Source: Flaccisagitta enflata | Lineage: Eukaryota > Chaetognatha > Sagittoidea > Aphragmophora | Assembly: GCA_965153355.1 (NCBI GenBank) | Contig: OZ231126.1 | Span: 63,178,001-63,242,000, forward strand | Length of the DNA stretch: 64,000 nt | Direction: 5' to 3' | Part shown: positions 42,455 through 55,014 of the stretch, in pieces | Layout: each line of letters starts with the position of its first letter | Numbering within the stretch: the stretch's first letter is position 1 | Program-made: the position numbers and the translations under genes | The notes under the pieces: model-generated | What the model saw: only the letters and a program-made list of their open reading frames with translations | Told to the model about the DNA's origin: nothing | The model's database searches: none

Positions 42455-43960
42455 TTGCGCGCGCATCAATGTTTAGATAGTCGATCATGATACATACAGA
42501 TTATGCAGGCGCGAGGAGCGCCATTCCTCGGAAGGAAGGCTTAGTCGTCATCACACTTGCAGGCAAATGATCACTGTATCTCCATCATGCAAATCAAAAT
42601 TATTTTGATGGAATGAAATGTTTTTTGTATTTAGCTGTGCCAGCATACTCCTACCAGTAATGGCGGCTGTCGCCATGAGGAAAAAAGTCGTTAGCATTGG
42701 TCACTTTTCACCATGTTTTTTTCCAGTCACTGAAATCTTTTTTTTATTAGATCAAATCGAAAGCAATTGTACAGGGTGAACACTCTCAAATGCAAAAAAG
42801 TATTAAGCTTTTATTGCTAGATGCATCATCTTCATAATCTGGAATCTTTTTTCTCTCAAAGTACTATATCTGACGTTTTTTGTATCAAAATTTCATTGTT
42901 CTGAGCTGAATACTTTGTCCACAACATTATATTGAAGTAAAAGAGGAATTTCTAGAAGAGGCTTATTTTCAGCTCAAATTCTTCTTTTTAAATCAGGGAA
43001 ATTTTCTTTGATTTGTTATTTTTTAAAGATGGATTAAACCAGAGTGGTCTCAAACGGAAGATGATTTGACTTACCATTATTTGAGAGCAATCTGGCAACT
43101 AAAGCTCAAGCTATCTTCAAATGAGAACACATAGAAAAAAAACTTACCTGATTGAAAAAGAAGAATTTGAGCTGAAAATGCTCTTTTCCTGAAATGCCTC
43201 TTATACTTCAATTTGATATTGTGGACAAACTATCAAACTCAGACCTATTAAATATTGATACAAAAAACGTCAAACATAGTACTTTAAAAGTAAATTAATT
43301 TCAGGTCATGAAGATGATGCATCTAAGAGTAAAAGCTCAATACTTTTTTGTATTTGACAATGTTCACACTGTACATTTTGATTGCACTGAAAATCCGAGA
43401 AAAATAGGACTGAGCCAAATGAGCTAGATGAGCTAAACCACATATATGCTTCCTTGTACTTGCATGCTTTTAAGATTTAAAAATCAAAACATAAATTTAT
43501 CTATCCTATTCAAATCAGAGAAAAAGAGCAAGCTAAATGAGCTAAATGAGCTAGAATACCTAAAAATGCTTGCACAGATGAGCAGCTCTGCTTACTGACA
43601 TGTTTTTTTATTTGCTTGCTTAAATATTTAGTTATCTATCATATTCGAAATCAGAAAAAAATAGACTGAGCTGAGTGAGCTAAATGAGCTAAAATGCTCA
43701 AAAACGCCCTCACAGATGAGCAGCTGTGCTCATAAACCTTTTTTTTTTTTTATTTGCATGCTCACATAAACATAAATACACTCCTTTATTGATCCTAAAC
43801 AAAATCATAAAAAATCGAAAAAAATCATATTCAAATTTTTCATAAATAAATCTTTAAAAAATCATAGCACAAAAAATATTTGTTGTTGAGCATTCTGCTT
43901 GGCGCCAAAAGAAAGAGAATTATCAAATTTACTTACCTTATCAATTTTGTCCGAGGGTGC
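42455..43960. other. Right-arm block without left partner
   Basis: Bases 42,640-42,770 and 43,380-43,800 are further copies of the unit seen once or twice in the left arm (ATGAGCTAAATGAGC and CACAGATGAGCAGCT words, about 190 bp per copy). A foldback MITE lies inside the first. Non-coding. Confidence 0.65.
42772..43371. mobile_element. Tc1/mariner-like foldback MITE
   Basis: CAGGGTGAACACTCTCAAAT at the left and the complement of CAGTGTGAACATTGTCAAAT at the right are bounded by TA (42,770-42,771 and 43,372-43,373). The inverted halves extend about 250 bp inward. TA target sites with CAGTG-type ends are typical of Tc1/mariner. There is no transposase frame. Confidence 0.8.
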
Positions 43961-44581
43961 AATCGGTCGGTGGAGATTCACAACTTCCGCATAAGAAAAT
44001 GAAAACCCTGTTTCTCTCGAATATGTCAAAAAGTCGAAGACTGACTTCGACTTTTTTCCCGATTAGTGGAGCCTCATCAGCCTGCAGCGGGTCATGAATT
44101 AGGGGTCTGACTTCTGACAGTTCCATCCAACCAGTTATAAGCATGTCCATTTTGATTTGTATTATATGTCGGAAACTCAATAGAAGAAATTTACGTTACC
44201 TGGAATAATCTGTGTGTCTGTGTACATTTAATGACAATGGGTGGTAGTGGGTTCATACAGCTTAAAACTGAAAATAGGTTGAGTTGAGATAAAAGTGCCA
44301 TAGCTGGCACGACACAATACCATTACCACCAAACACTCGTAAGCGTTGGTCACTTTTCACCAGACTTTTGTATCCACTGCAAATCTTTTTATTTGTTAGA
44401 TAAAATCAAGAGCAATTGTATGTATTGAATGCACTGAAAATCAGGAAAATAGCTAGATGAGCTATATTACCTATAATGACTCACCCACACAACCAACTAT
44501 GCTCAATGACGAGCTTTCTTCTATTTGCATGCCAGGGCATTCATCAAAACATTTTTTTAACTATCCTTTTTAAAATCAGAA

Positions 44582-44921
44582 CAAGGCCAACATCTAACAA
44601 GTCGTGTGCGGTAAAAAGACTAAAAGACGAAAAGACTAAAAAACTAAAAGACCAAAAGACTAATGGCCTAAAAGACCAAAACACCAAAAGACTAAAAGAC
44701 TAAAGGACTAAAAGATTAAAAGACTAAAAGACTAAAAGACCAAAAGACCAAAAGACCAAAAGACCAAAAGACCAAAAGACCAAAAGACCAAAAGACCAAA
44801 AGACCAAAAGACAAAAAGCAAGAGCAGTTATGCAAAAGACACCCAAAATTGCCAAAAAAGCTAATGGCGACAAACCAACCAACCAACATAGCCGGTCATA
44901 GAGCTTCGTAGCACGCGACTA
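44582..44921 (-). repeat. F1 repeat with internal 8-bp tandem array
   Basis: Partner of 3,380-3,750. It starts CAAGGCCAACATC and ends GTAGCACGCGACT then an A run. The octamer array lies between (44,620-44,815). Confidence 0.8.
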
Positions 44922-44929
44922 AAAACGGC

Positions 44930-46757
44930 TGAGCTAAATGGGATAAAGGGGCCTTCACAGATGAGCAGCTATACTCACAAACATGTTTTCTTGTATTAAC
45001 ATGCTCAAATAAAAATCAATACATTTCTTTGTTGATCTTACATGAAATCAGAAAAAACAAAAAATATTCAATTTGAATTTTTTGTAAAAGAATCTTTAAA
45101 AAATCATAACTCAAAAAATATTTTTTGTAGAGCATTCCAAATAAAAGAGAATTATGAAATTTACTTACCCTTTCAATTTCATAGGAGGCCACATTTGCTC
45201 GATCAAGATGCAAAACTTTCCCATAAGAAAATGAATATGTCAAAAAGTCGAAGACTGACTTCGACTTTGTTCCCGGCAATACATATTACACACTGTTCAT
45301 TTTGTAATCTCTACTTCAAATTCACTCTCTGGATAACTGTTTTTCTTTTCACCTCATCCCTTACCCCGTTTCTTCCCCCCCCCCCCTCAAAAGAAAAAAA
45401 ATCGTCCGCTTCCCTCATCTCCTGCCACCTCTCCCTCTCGGCCCTCGTCCTTCTTCCGCCATTTGTCTCCACCCACACATTGTATTCTCCTTCTCCTTCA
45501 TCCCAATGTCTCCACCCTACCACCCTTCTACCATCTTCCTTTCCTCCACCCAACCAATTTTCTATCTTCCTTTCCTCCACCTCCTTCGACGTTCTCATGA
45601 GAGTTCGGCCTTCCAGAGCCAAGAAAGGGAGGCTCCGTCCGAGAAAGCAATAATTTCTCCCTTTAAATGACCCATACATTCTCAAGTGCGACTAATTGTG
45701 CCCAAGAGGAGGAGGAGGAGGAGGAGAGGAAGAAAGAGGAGGAGAGGAAGAAGGAGGAGGGGGAGAACAAGGAGGATAGGAAAATGGAGAGGGGGGGGCG
45801 GGTGACGGAGACGGAAGAAGGAGAATATCTTAACGAGGGATAGGAGGCAAGCCCAGGATTTGCTGATAGGTTGGATCGGGAGAGGGGAAGGGATGAGATG
45901 AAACGATGAGGTTTACACGCAAGTTTAGGACAGGTTTAGGAATTTAATGACAAGTGTAAAAGACGAGTTTTGGACAAGTTTAAAAGGCAAATTTAAATGT
46001 TTAAATGTTGAGTTTTATAGGACAAGTTAAGGATTGTAAATGAACAGTTCAATGTGGGGAAGTTGGGGTTTCCGTTACTTGTAGCGTAGATCTTACGTGA
46101 ACAGAAATTAGAGGAGCAATTGAACCTCACAATAAACGTAAGTCGTTCATGTCGTTACTGTTACAAAGTTTTCCCTGGGAGGAAACTGTGGCCGTTTATT
46201 TCTGTTTTACATTGTTTTAAAATGTCAATTTTTATCTGCCATAGGCGGATTTCCATTATTGTCTACAAGAAAAATGAAAATAAATGGCAGAAAGGGACCA
46301 ATATTCATTTAGTAGGTGGATTTCCATACAGAACAAAATTCCTTCATTTCAGGTAGCGCTTCATTTTAATCAAATACAATTCATCATGAAAGGACCAACG
46401 CAATGATTTCTCTTTGACAGGAGCGCATTTTTGTCAGTCTCAGATCTGATATCGCGGGTTTTTACTGAAAATGTCACCAAATGATAAACTTAAAGCCATG
46501 CAAGTGCAGAGAGTAAAATTGTTATTGAAAGATCGAAGGAAAAAAAAAATTTTTACGAGGAAAAAGTGAAAAAGTGAAAAGTGAATAGTCTTTTTTCGGA
46601 CCACCTGGTAAATGAATACGCATCTCTGCTCAGTGCACATTGTGAATGAGGATGGGGATGGAAAGTTGGGCACAATCAATCTGCAGCAAAATATTTGCAG
46701 GGGAAATGAAGAGTGGAGAAGAAGTGGAATGACGCTGGGAAATGCGATGGCCAGTAA
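44930..46757. other. Non-coding stretch shared by arms
   Basis: Partner of 1,250-3,370, with a pyrimidine-rich stretch at 45,330-45,600. No gene. The 203-residue frame at 45,042 is not conserved in length in the left arm. Confidence 0.5.
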
Positions 46758-47017
46758 GGGCGTGTTTCTAGTGAAGATGAAAAACGCGTTTGTTCCTGTG
46801 AAACGCGATAACAGTGTGAACACATATTCAAGAATTTCCCCTGTCCCATGAGGGAGTGAGCAAAGTGAGTGAGCGAGCTCGTGAACGGAGTGAGCAAGCG
46901 TAGCGAAGCGGAGCGCTGCAGAGCGAGTGAGCGGAGTGAGTGGTGCGAGCGAACGAAGGTAGCGAGCGACCGAGTGGCCCTTTCAAAACGCGATCGTCTT
47001 TGACTAGAAACGCCCCG
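46758..47017. mobile_element. Harbinger-like MITE, right arm only
   Basis: GGGCGTGTTTCTAGTGAAG start and GACTAGAAACGCCCC end, flanked by TAA at 46,755-46,757 and 47,018-47,020. The left-arm empty site is near 1,235 (complement CCAGGAAGAGG). The interior carries GAGCGAGTGAGCGG-type repeats. This is the cleanest copy of the family in the window. Confidence 0.9.
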
Positions 47018-47450
47018 TAAGAGGCTAGAAAGAGGACGCAAGGGACACAGGAGAAGGCGGCGGAGTAGGAGGCAGAGGAGGGGGAGGAAGAGGAGACAAA
47101 GGAGGAGGAATGATAGATCTCATGTAATACCGCCTCAAAGTAGGAAACGACGGATGAAGAAGAGAATATTGTTAATGAATGGAAGAGAGAACAATGCCCC
47201 CCCCACCATTGATTATTTTCATGGAAAAATGGACGAATGAGAAAACGCCCAAAGAAATACGAGGAAACACGGGGGGGGGGGGGGGGGTGAGTCGCTTAAA
47301 AAAAGATGGACAGTCGAAATGGTCATCCCCTCTATTGCTCGAGATCATTATATGCAAGAACGACAAAAAATACCGGTGGTTAACTATACACCTTTAAATT
47401 AAACAAATCATGGAAGAAATAGAGTAAACATATTTGGCGCCAGAGTTTTT

Positions 47451-47673
47451 AGTCGCGTGCACGCGACTCTACAACCCGCTTTGTCCGTCGGTCGGTCGGT
47501 CGGTCGGTCGGTCGGTTGTTTGGTTGGTCGGTCGGTTGGTCGGCCGGTCACATTTTACTTTTTTAATGATTTTATTTCTTTGACCTCACTGCTCCTGCCC
47601 AAATGATCTGGTGACCTCAATTATGGCCCCTGCCCACCCGCACGCGACTTCGGTAGCCGTGTATCCGGCCTTG
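47451..47673 (+). repeat. F1 repeat element, right arm only, complete
   Basis: GTCGCGTGCACGCGACTC start, CAACCCGCTTTGTCCG, a long GGTCGGTC run, TGCCCACCCGCACGCGACTT and a GTGTATCCGGCCTTG end. The left arm (about 628) has only an A run between the flanks, so the full length is about 223 bp. Confidence 0.9.
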
Positions 47674-48535
47674 TTTTCTAAGATTATCCTTGTTTGCAAA
47701 CGTCATTTTTATTTTGCCTGTGACTAAGCAAGTTGAATCGTATCTGCTACGCGACCAACGTTTTCCTACCGTTGTTATACAAGTGTATCGCTTCTCCTTT
47801 TACATATTTGTCTCTCCGTTGTTTACAACAGGCCTTTCACAGTGTTGCACGCGTCTAGTGTTATCCAGTAAATTAACAATTAGAATACTGCTACAATATC
47901 ATGTAAACCGCGTGGCCATCTCTCTTTATCTGCATTCTACCGTCTCTTCGCTCATCCTTTGCTCCGTCAATTAGTACATTAAGCCTTATGTCCATTCTCC
48001 AATTCAGATAGATATCTTGCTAATGAATGCGTTCATGAGACGCCGCTCATGAACGGGACTGTCACACTAACTGATGAATGTATATCCGAAGGCCTCAATC
48101 TCTCTAGGTGAGCCCTTACATCATGACATTAATGCGAACCAAACTCATTTTGAAATGGGCACCAGCAAGCCAGGGCAAGGGCAAGCAATGCCGATATTTG
48201 CGATGATTCGTCTTGATTGTGAAAAAGAATGATACAGTTTTTTTGGAACACCTCAACTGCAACCCCCGCCTTCAAATCCTTGCCATCAACTTCTCAAATC
48301 ATTGCATCTCCGTGGGTCGGCTTTTGATATCATTATTCAGTGAAACCCAAGCCAGGCCACGGATGGAAAATGACAACGAGACCAAGTTGATACTGGGTAG
48401 AGCACCACGGCTTCACAAAGCGAAGCAAGTCCTCGGTTGTTTCCTTTATCCTTTCAATCTGCATTTTTTTTCTTTTCTTTTTTTTTTGTACAAAGATCTC
48501 ACAATCTATTCATCATCTTAAAACATGTACGCGCT

Positions 48536-49255
48536 AATTACCAGAGACATTTAGTCATTGTCGTCTCTCTTCCCTTTTTCTCTCCTTTCTTTAAAAAAAA
48601 AGATGTATTCATTGATTATTCAACATTTTTTTTTCATAGACAAATGCAAAGAAAGTCATGTGACCAAATCCACAAGAAGATGACAGCAAAATGGAAGAAC
48701 GGAGAAATAAAAGAAGGATGGGGAGGAAAGAAGAAAGGACGAACAAGGCAAGTACGGATAGAAAAAAGAAAGAGAGAAGGGAAGAAAATTGAAGAGCGGA
48801 GGCACGGAGGATAGGGAGAAGAGTCGAAACAAAAAATGCTTTACAATAACATATAATTGAAATGATAGATATAGCTGGAAAAGGCAGTTAAGGGTCAATT
48901 GGCGCGCAGACTGCAATGCTGCAGTGCAACTACAATAACGAGTAGGCGCTCGTTATTTTCAAGAAGAAAAGTAAAGAATCTCACTAAGTTGTAATTTTCT
49001 TTAAGATGAGGCAAAAGAAAGGTTTGAAAAAGAAACAGATGGGTAAAAAAGGGAAATTGCTTTAAAACAAAATGATGGGTTTTAATTTATGCAACTTCCT
49101 CGGTTTTTTTTCAAGCCTTTAGAGACCAATTTCCAAGCCTCTCTTTATTCAAACAATCTTGGAGTGATGACTTGGAAAAAAAAGTTTTTAAGCATTTTCC
49201 CAATTAAGACTCTCGAGTTGATGAGCCTTTTAAGAAACTTTTTTACCCATGATCG
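48536..49255. other. Non-coding, start of unpaired region
   Basis: AT-rich sequence with several T and A runs. From here on nothing matches the rest of the window as an arm. No gene. Confidence 0.6.
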
Positions 49256-49375
49256 TCGTCGTTTTCTTCGCCGTCGCCATCGTCGTCGTCATCGTCGGTG
49301 TCTTCGTCATCGTCGATGTCGTCGTTACGTCATCTTAGTCACTGCCGTAGTTGTTGTTGTTGTCGCTGCCACTTA
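49256..49375. repeat. Degenerate CGT/CATCGT triplet region
   Basis: CGTCGTCGTTTTC and CATCGTCGTCGTC words, then GTTGTTGTTG. It leads into the pure ATC array. Confidence 0.75.
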
Positions 49376-49433
49376 GTCTTCCCTAGGAGGCTGTGGCTTT
49401 TATAACTTGTTTACACTGCCCTACAGTACTTGT

Positions 49434-49434
49434 T

Positions 49435-49495
<61 letters not shown>

Positions 49496-49508
49496 GTCAT
49501 CGTCATCG

Positions 49509-49553
<45 letters not shown>

Positions 49554-49641
49554 ATTTCTATTCATTATCATTATCAATCATCATCATCATCATTATCATC
49601 ATCATCATCATCATCATCCTAATCATCATCATCATCACCAG

Positions 49642-49679
<38 letters not shown>

Positions 49680-49701
49680 ATTTTTATTCATTATCATTAT
49701 C

Positions 49702-49775
<74 letters not shown>

Positions 49776-49809
49776 CCATCATCATCAATTTTTATTCATT
49801 ATCATTATC

Positions 49810-49907
<98 letters not shown>

Positions 49908-49929
49908 ATTTTTATTCATTATCATTATC

Positions 49930-49993
<64 letters not shown>

Positions 49994-50053
49994 GTCAACG
50001 TCATCGTCATCGTCGTCATCATCATCATCATCAATTCTTATTCATCATCATTC

Positions 50054-50103
<50 letters not shown>

Positions 50104-50133
50104 ATTTTCATCATTATCATTATCATCATCATC

Positions 50134-50207
<74 letters not shown>

Positions 50208-50213
50208 CAAATT
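49434..50213. repeat. (ATC)n array with higher-order structure
   Basis: About 780 bp of ATC repeats. A spacer (CAATTTTTATTCATTATC and a following ATTATCAAT) recurs at about 49,551, 49,678, 49,788, 49,908 and, as a variant, 50,034, giving units of 110-127 bp. The His-rich and Ile-rich frames are artefacts. Confidence 0.95.
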
Positions 50214-50354
50214 CATCATCACCAGCATCATCCGGCCAGCGCGTGTTTTTAATTCCTTTCCCTTTTTCAACTCCTCTTTTCCTTGTTCGTCTTTGATTGT
50301 TTCAGCTTAATTGAATCGAACTAAAAGAAGTTAAATGGACAAAGAAAGGGAAAA

Positions 50355-50653
<299 letters not shown>

Positions 50654-51376
50654 GCGCGAGAATAGCGTCAGAGACGAGGAGACAGAAAAAGAAGAGAGAG
50701 TTATATAGTTACACTGAGTCCAAGAGAGACAAGAGGGCGGGAGAGTGACAAGCAGACCGACGAGCAGGAGATGAGTTTCGGTCAATTTAATCAAGAGAAG
50801 GCGTTGATAGAAATCTGCGATGAACAAACGAACAAAAGGGCATAAGAGAGTCATAAAAACATTGAGAAATAGAGAATCATCAATCAGCTAGCTAGCAGCT
50901 AGCATTCCTACGTGCAAATGAGAATTCCATCGCTACATGAAAAGCTAATGAATATCGCTACTTTTCGAAAGTTAATCGGGCATTGATAATTGATTGGATT
51001 TGCAACAGGTTAGATGCACTTAGAAAGATTGCAAATAAATCCTTATTGTTATAACTTGTGAAACATCAAACCGCTTAATGGATTGTCATTTTTATATCAA
51101 GTTATAAATCATTTTCCATTTCAATAAAGTTTTCCTAAAACAATAACATATTCTTCGACAAAAGAGACTCCCAAAGCCAGTTGCACTTTATAGACGCTTA
51201 GGATCGACAGATAGGCACGCCCCACTTCAGCACTGAGGTTGCATTCTATCATTTTTTGCTAACACTGCACACCCGTTACACGACCTTGTTCCGTGATTTT
51301 GTCCAGTCAAACATGTGCGCAAGGGCATATTTGTATATTGCAGATCAGAAATTGATCCGCCAGTCACATCTCTTTT
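50654..51376. other. Non-coding stretch
   Basis: AT-rich sequence with an AGCTAGCTAGCAGCTAGC word at 50,888-50,905. No gene. Confidence 0.55.
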
Positions 51377-51561
51377 AGTCGCGTGCACGCGACTCTACAA
51401 CCCGCTTTGTCCGTCGGTTCATCGGTTGGTCCGTCACACTTTACTTTTTTTTTATGATTTTATTTCTTTGACCTCACCGCTCCTGCCCAAATGGTCTGGT
51501 GACCTCAAATATGGCCCCTGCCCACCCGCACGCGACTTCGGTAGCCGTGTATCCGGCCTTG
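51377..51561 (+). repeat. F1 repeat element, complete
   Basis: GTCGCGTGCACGCGACTC start; TGCCCACCCGCACGCGACTT and GTGTATCCGGCCTTG at the end. Very similar to 47,451-47,673 but with a shorter GGTC run. Confidence 0.88.
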
Positions 51562-51719
51562 TTTTCCAAACAATGACTTTATGATTAGTCCATATGTTAA
51601 CGGTTTGTCGGTGCTTAGCAAATTGAGAATACTTGAGTCGATACAACAGACTACAATTGATTTCAATAGGGAATTATTTTTGCACGGTTGGAGATTTCTT
51701 TTATGGTAAATGATGACAA

Positions 51720-52191
51720 CAGGTCGCCCAAGGGCAATATGTGGTCAGCAACACCCGTTGCCCTGCTTTGCATAGTTGTGAATCAGAATGGGGGAAGCAG
51801 GGCAGCGGTCCCAAAGGGGACTAAGTCCTGTAGAACATAAGGGGACTTTTGTTCATGCGTCCGTCCGTTTGACCATCCGCCGCCCCAGGCCCTCTCAGCC
51901 CTGAAATATGCCCTCTCAAGCCTGAAATCAAACCTCTCAGGTCTGAAATATGTCCTCTCAGGTCTTGCATCTGAGAGGGAAGATTTAAAGCCTAAGAGGA
52001 CTGATTTCAGGCCTGAGAGGGCAGATTCAAGGCCTGAGAGGGTAGATTTCAGGTCTGAGAGGATAGATTTCAGGCCTGAGGGAGCAGATTTCAGGGCTGA
52101 GAGGACCTGGGGGGACAAACGGACAAACGAATGCACAAACGAAAGTCCCCCTGTGTTCTACAGGACTTTGTCTCCTTCGGGGCTGCTGCTC
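51720..52191 (-). mobile_element. F2 repeat element
   Basis: CAGGTCGCCCAAGGGCAATA start, a GCCCTGCTT..GCAGGGC hairpin, AGTCCTGTAGAACATAAGGG, tandem 20-21-bp units of the CTCAGGCCTGAAATC type that switch strand near the middle, then the inverted first block with TTCGGGGCTGCTGC. Confidence 0.85.
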
Positions 52192-53256
52192 AAAAACAAA
52201 GCTCTCGTTTGTTAGTACATAACAAAATTTTTTGTTTCGATATGCAAATTTGCTTCTTTGAAGTGGCTTGCGGATGAAAGCCCTGAAAGTGGGTTGGTTA
52301 GACCGTTGGATTTGGATTTGCGGCAGATTGGGACATTCTTGCGGAATCTGCTGACGAAATAAAAGTTATTGACCACGGATGATCTGATTAAGTGATTATT
52401 GATCGCGCGTGAGAATCCAAGCCCGGTTTGGGAAAATGATATACATTTTCTGTGTGATTTCTGAGGCAGGCCTCTTGATTTTGGAGCAGCGAGCAGCGGC
52501 GCATCTCGGCACCTCTCAATGGAAGAAGAAGAAGAAAAATAAGAAAAAGAAAAAGAAAAAGTAAAAGAAAAAAAAGGGGAAGAAGAAGAGAAAAAAGAAA
52601 AGTAAAAAAGAGGAAGAAGATGGATACGGAAATTGCAATTGCAGTCAGCATTGATATCATTTGCATATTGCAGTTTTATGATGACTACTCTAGTATAACT
52701 TAGTACATTTTGAAGATGGTTATTCCAAGTTGAAAAAATAATTTGTAGTTGATTCTTTTTGTTGTGAACTAAATAAAAAATAAAAACCCTATGCGCATGA
52801 AAGCTTTTAAACATCGTCATGTGTTCCATAAAGCCTCCCTCAAAAAAGTTAAAATTGATGATATAATAACTGAAAAAAACACGCATCAATGAGATGGTAG
52901 TTAGAGTGTTTATTGCGGAAACGGACAGAGAACGGCAGACACGTAGCAGGAATGACTGGGCAGTTGCCTGGTCCTAGTCAACCATGTTCTGACAGTGAGA
53001 TGGGGTCTAGAAGGAATCCCCGCCCATGTTTCAATTATTTTTCATTTTTGAATTAAGTCGGCAGCGTTCAGGTGAAATTTTGTGCTTGACGGCACAAAAG
53101 AAGTATTAAGAGGCCTGTTCTGAGGAGCTCTTTTTGAGATGTGATGATTTACGTGTCTTAATGATTATACAATTCTTTGCTGGAAGTGATGATTTTCCAA
53201 AGATCTTATGATTCTAATTATTATACATCATATAATTTTCTGTTATCTTCTACTAA

Positions 53257-53287
<31 letters not shown>

Positions 53288-53340
53288 CCACTTGCGGAGA
53301 AATTGGAATTTCAGCTCGCGGCTTTGCAAACAATTTGTCT
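52192..53340. other. Non-coding stretch
   Basis: Purine-rich patch at 52,515-52,625 and an A run of about 25 at 53,262-53,286. No supported gene; long minus-strand frames here have no motif. Confidence 0.5.
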
Positions 53341-53537
53341 GCAAGTTCGAGAACTACTCCACTTCATACTGCATTTGTGAAAGTACCATCGCACCATCAT
53401 CTAACATGCAAGTTCGAGAACTACTCCACTTCATACTGCATTTGAAAGTACCATCGCACCATCATCTAACATGCAAGTTCGAGAACTACTCCACTTCATA
53501 CTGCCTATGAAAGTACCATCGCACCATCATCTAGCCA
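53341..53537. repeat. Three tandem copies of a 65-bp unit
   Basis: Units start with GCAAGTTCGAGAACTACTCC at 53,341, 53,408 and 53,473, with lengths 67, 65 and 65. Copies are nearly identical, so the duplication is recent. Confidence 0.95.
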
Positions 53538-53541
53538 ACTT

Positions 53542-53856
53542 GTGGGATCGCGGTCGTGTCCTTATCACGAGCATCTTACCCAATTTTTCGGATACGAAAT
53601 TGTAATGGAAGAGCACAATTGTGAGTTTTACGCTTCGGCTTTCGGCCGTTATCGTGTCATCGCTGTCGAGAGTTTGACGCTGACGAGAACACGTTTGAAT
53701 GTAGAGCAAATACCAAATGGAAGCGAGACGAGCAGTGATGAAAAAGCCTCTTTAGACATTTACAGTTTTAACGTGGATACAAACAAGGCCCAGTTATGGC
53801 CAATGCAATATGTGCAAAACTGCATATGTGCGAATCACCAATGTAAAAATGAATGA
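53542..53856 (+). CDS. Possible short open frame, unknown
   Basis: 104 residues, not low-complexity, beginning MGSRSCPYHEHLTQFF. I recognise no domain. The composition looks more protein-like than the surrounding microsatellite frames, but the start follows directly after the 65-bp repeats and the end runs into a GAAT array. It could be a fragment of an exon or chance. Confidence 0.2.
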   Translation: MGSRSCPYHEHLTQFFGYEIVMEEHNCEFYASAFGRYRVIAVESLTLTRTRLNVEQIPNGSETSSDEKASLDIYSFNVDTNKAQLWPMQYVQNCICANHQCKNE

Positions 53857-53949
53857 ATGAATGAACAAATGAATGAACGAATGAAAGAACGAATGATTGA
53901 ATGAATGAATAAATGAACAAATGAATGAATGAATGAATGAATGAAAGAC

Positions 53950-54004
<55 letters not shown>

Positions 54005-54009
54005 AAAAA

Positions 54010-54065
<56 letters not shown>

Positions 54066-54066
54066 G

Positions 54067-54129
<63 letters not shown>

Positions 54130-54285
54130 AAAAAAGAAAGAAAGAAAGAAAGAAAAAAGAATGAATGAAAATGGAATAGTAAATGAATGAATGAATGAAT
54201 GAATAAATGAATGAATGAATAAATGAATGAATGAATGAATGAATGAATGAATGAATGAATGAATGAATGAATGAATGCGAGAAGA
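53850..54285. repeat. (GAAT)n-(GAAA)n-(GAAT)n array
   Basis: Same compound order as 12,774-13,190 and 35,516-35,778, though the flanks differ. It is followed by a degraded F1 end at 54,440-54,485 (GTGACTTACAGAGTCGC). Confidence 0.95.
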
Positions 54286-54485
54286 CTCACGCTCTGCCAA
54301 GTAGGGACAGTGCTGATGAGTACAACCATTTTTCCGTGCTTTTAATAGAAACTTAACCGATTGACGGACAAGAGGACGGATATGACCGGTCAACCAATTT
54401 CCACCAACACGGAAAAAGCCCAAAAAGCGAAGTAATTCTGAACGACCGACAAAGTGACTTACAGAGTCGCTTACGCAACCTTAAA

Positions 54486-55014
54486 AATAAATGCCCTTGA
54501 AATGTACGTACACATAAATCAACAAATGTTCTATGGAGTAAGAGGTCGAAGCGGCGGTTAAGATGGTTTTTAGAGATATGATTGAAACACGTCTTTGTTG
54601 TGGCAGATAGTTTGGCCTTGAAAAATGAGGATTTTGCCTTCGAATTCGTATCATACTTTGTCAGGCAACATCTTGATACTGCGCTTGACAGATTACATTA
54701 CAAATGAAAATCGGAATGTGTACGCAAGAGGAAGGGTATGCTGAATCGTTTCTAGTCATTGGGGAGCTTGCTCGGCGCGCAATTTTTTTTAGGCATCGCA
54801 GTGACTCAAAATATTACCCACTTCTCACAAAAATTCCTTAGTTTCAAGGAAAATGACCTCAATTCAATTTATAGTGTTCCGCACCAAGGTTATTGATACA
54901 ATCAAGAAACATTTTTTCCACAAAATTGTTTTTCTCTGTTGCGTGTTATTTGATTTGATTAAAGGTGGTTCTCACGCGATTATCACCTTATTCTTTTAAT
55001 TATTTTCATTTTTT
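54486..55014. other. Non-coding stretch
   Basis: AT-rich; nothing recognised. Confidence 0.55.

Noticed and set aside
45042-45653. 203-residue frame in the right arm
   Set aside because: The left-arm counterpart has different lengths and breaks. The sequence is largely pyrimidine-rich and low-complexity.
51377-51561. F1 as a tRNA-derived SINE or tRNA gene
   Set aside because: No A box or B box in proper spacing and no cloverleaf could be built from either strand.
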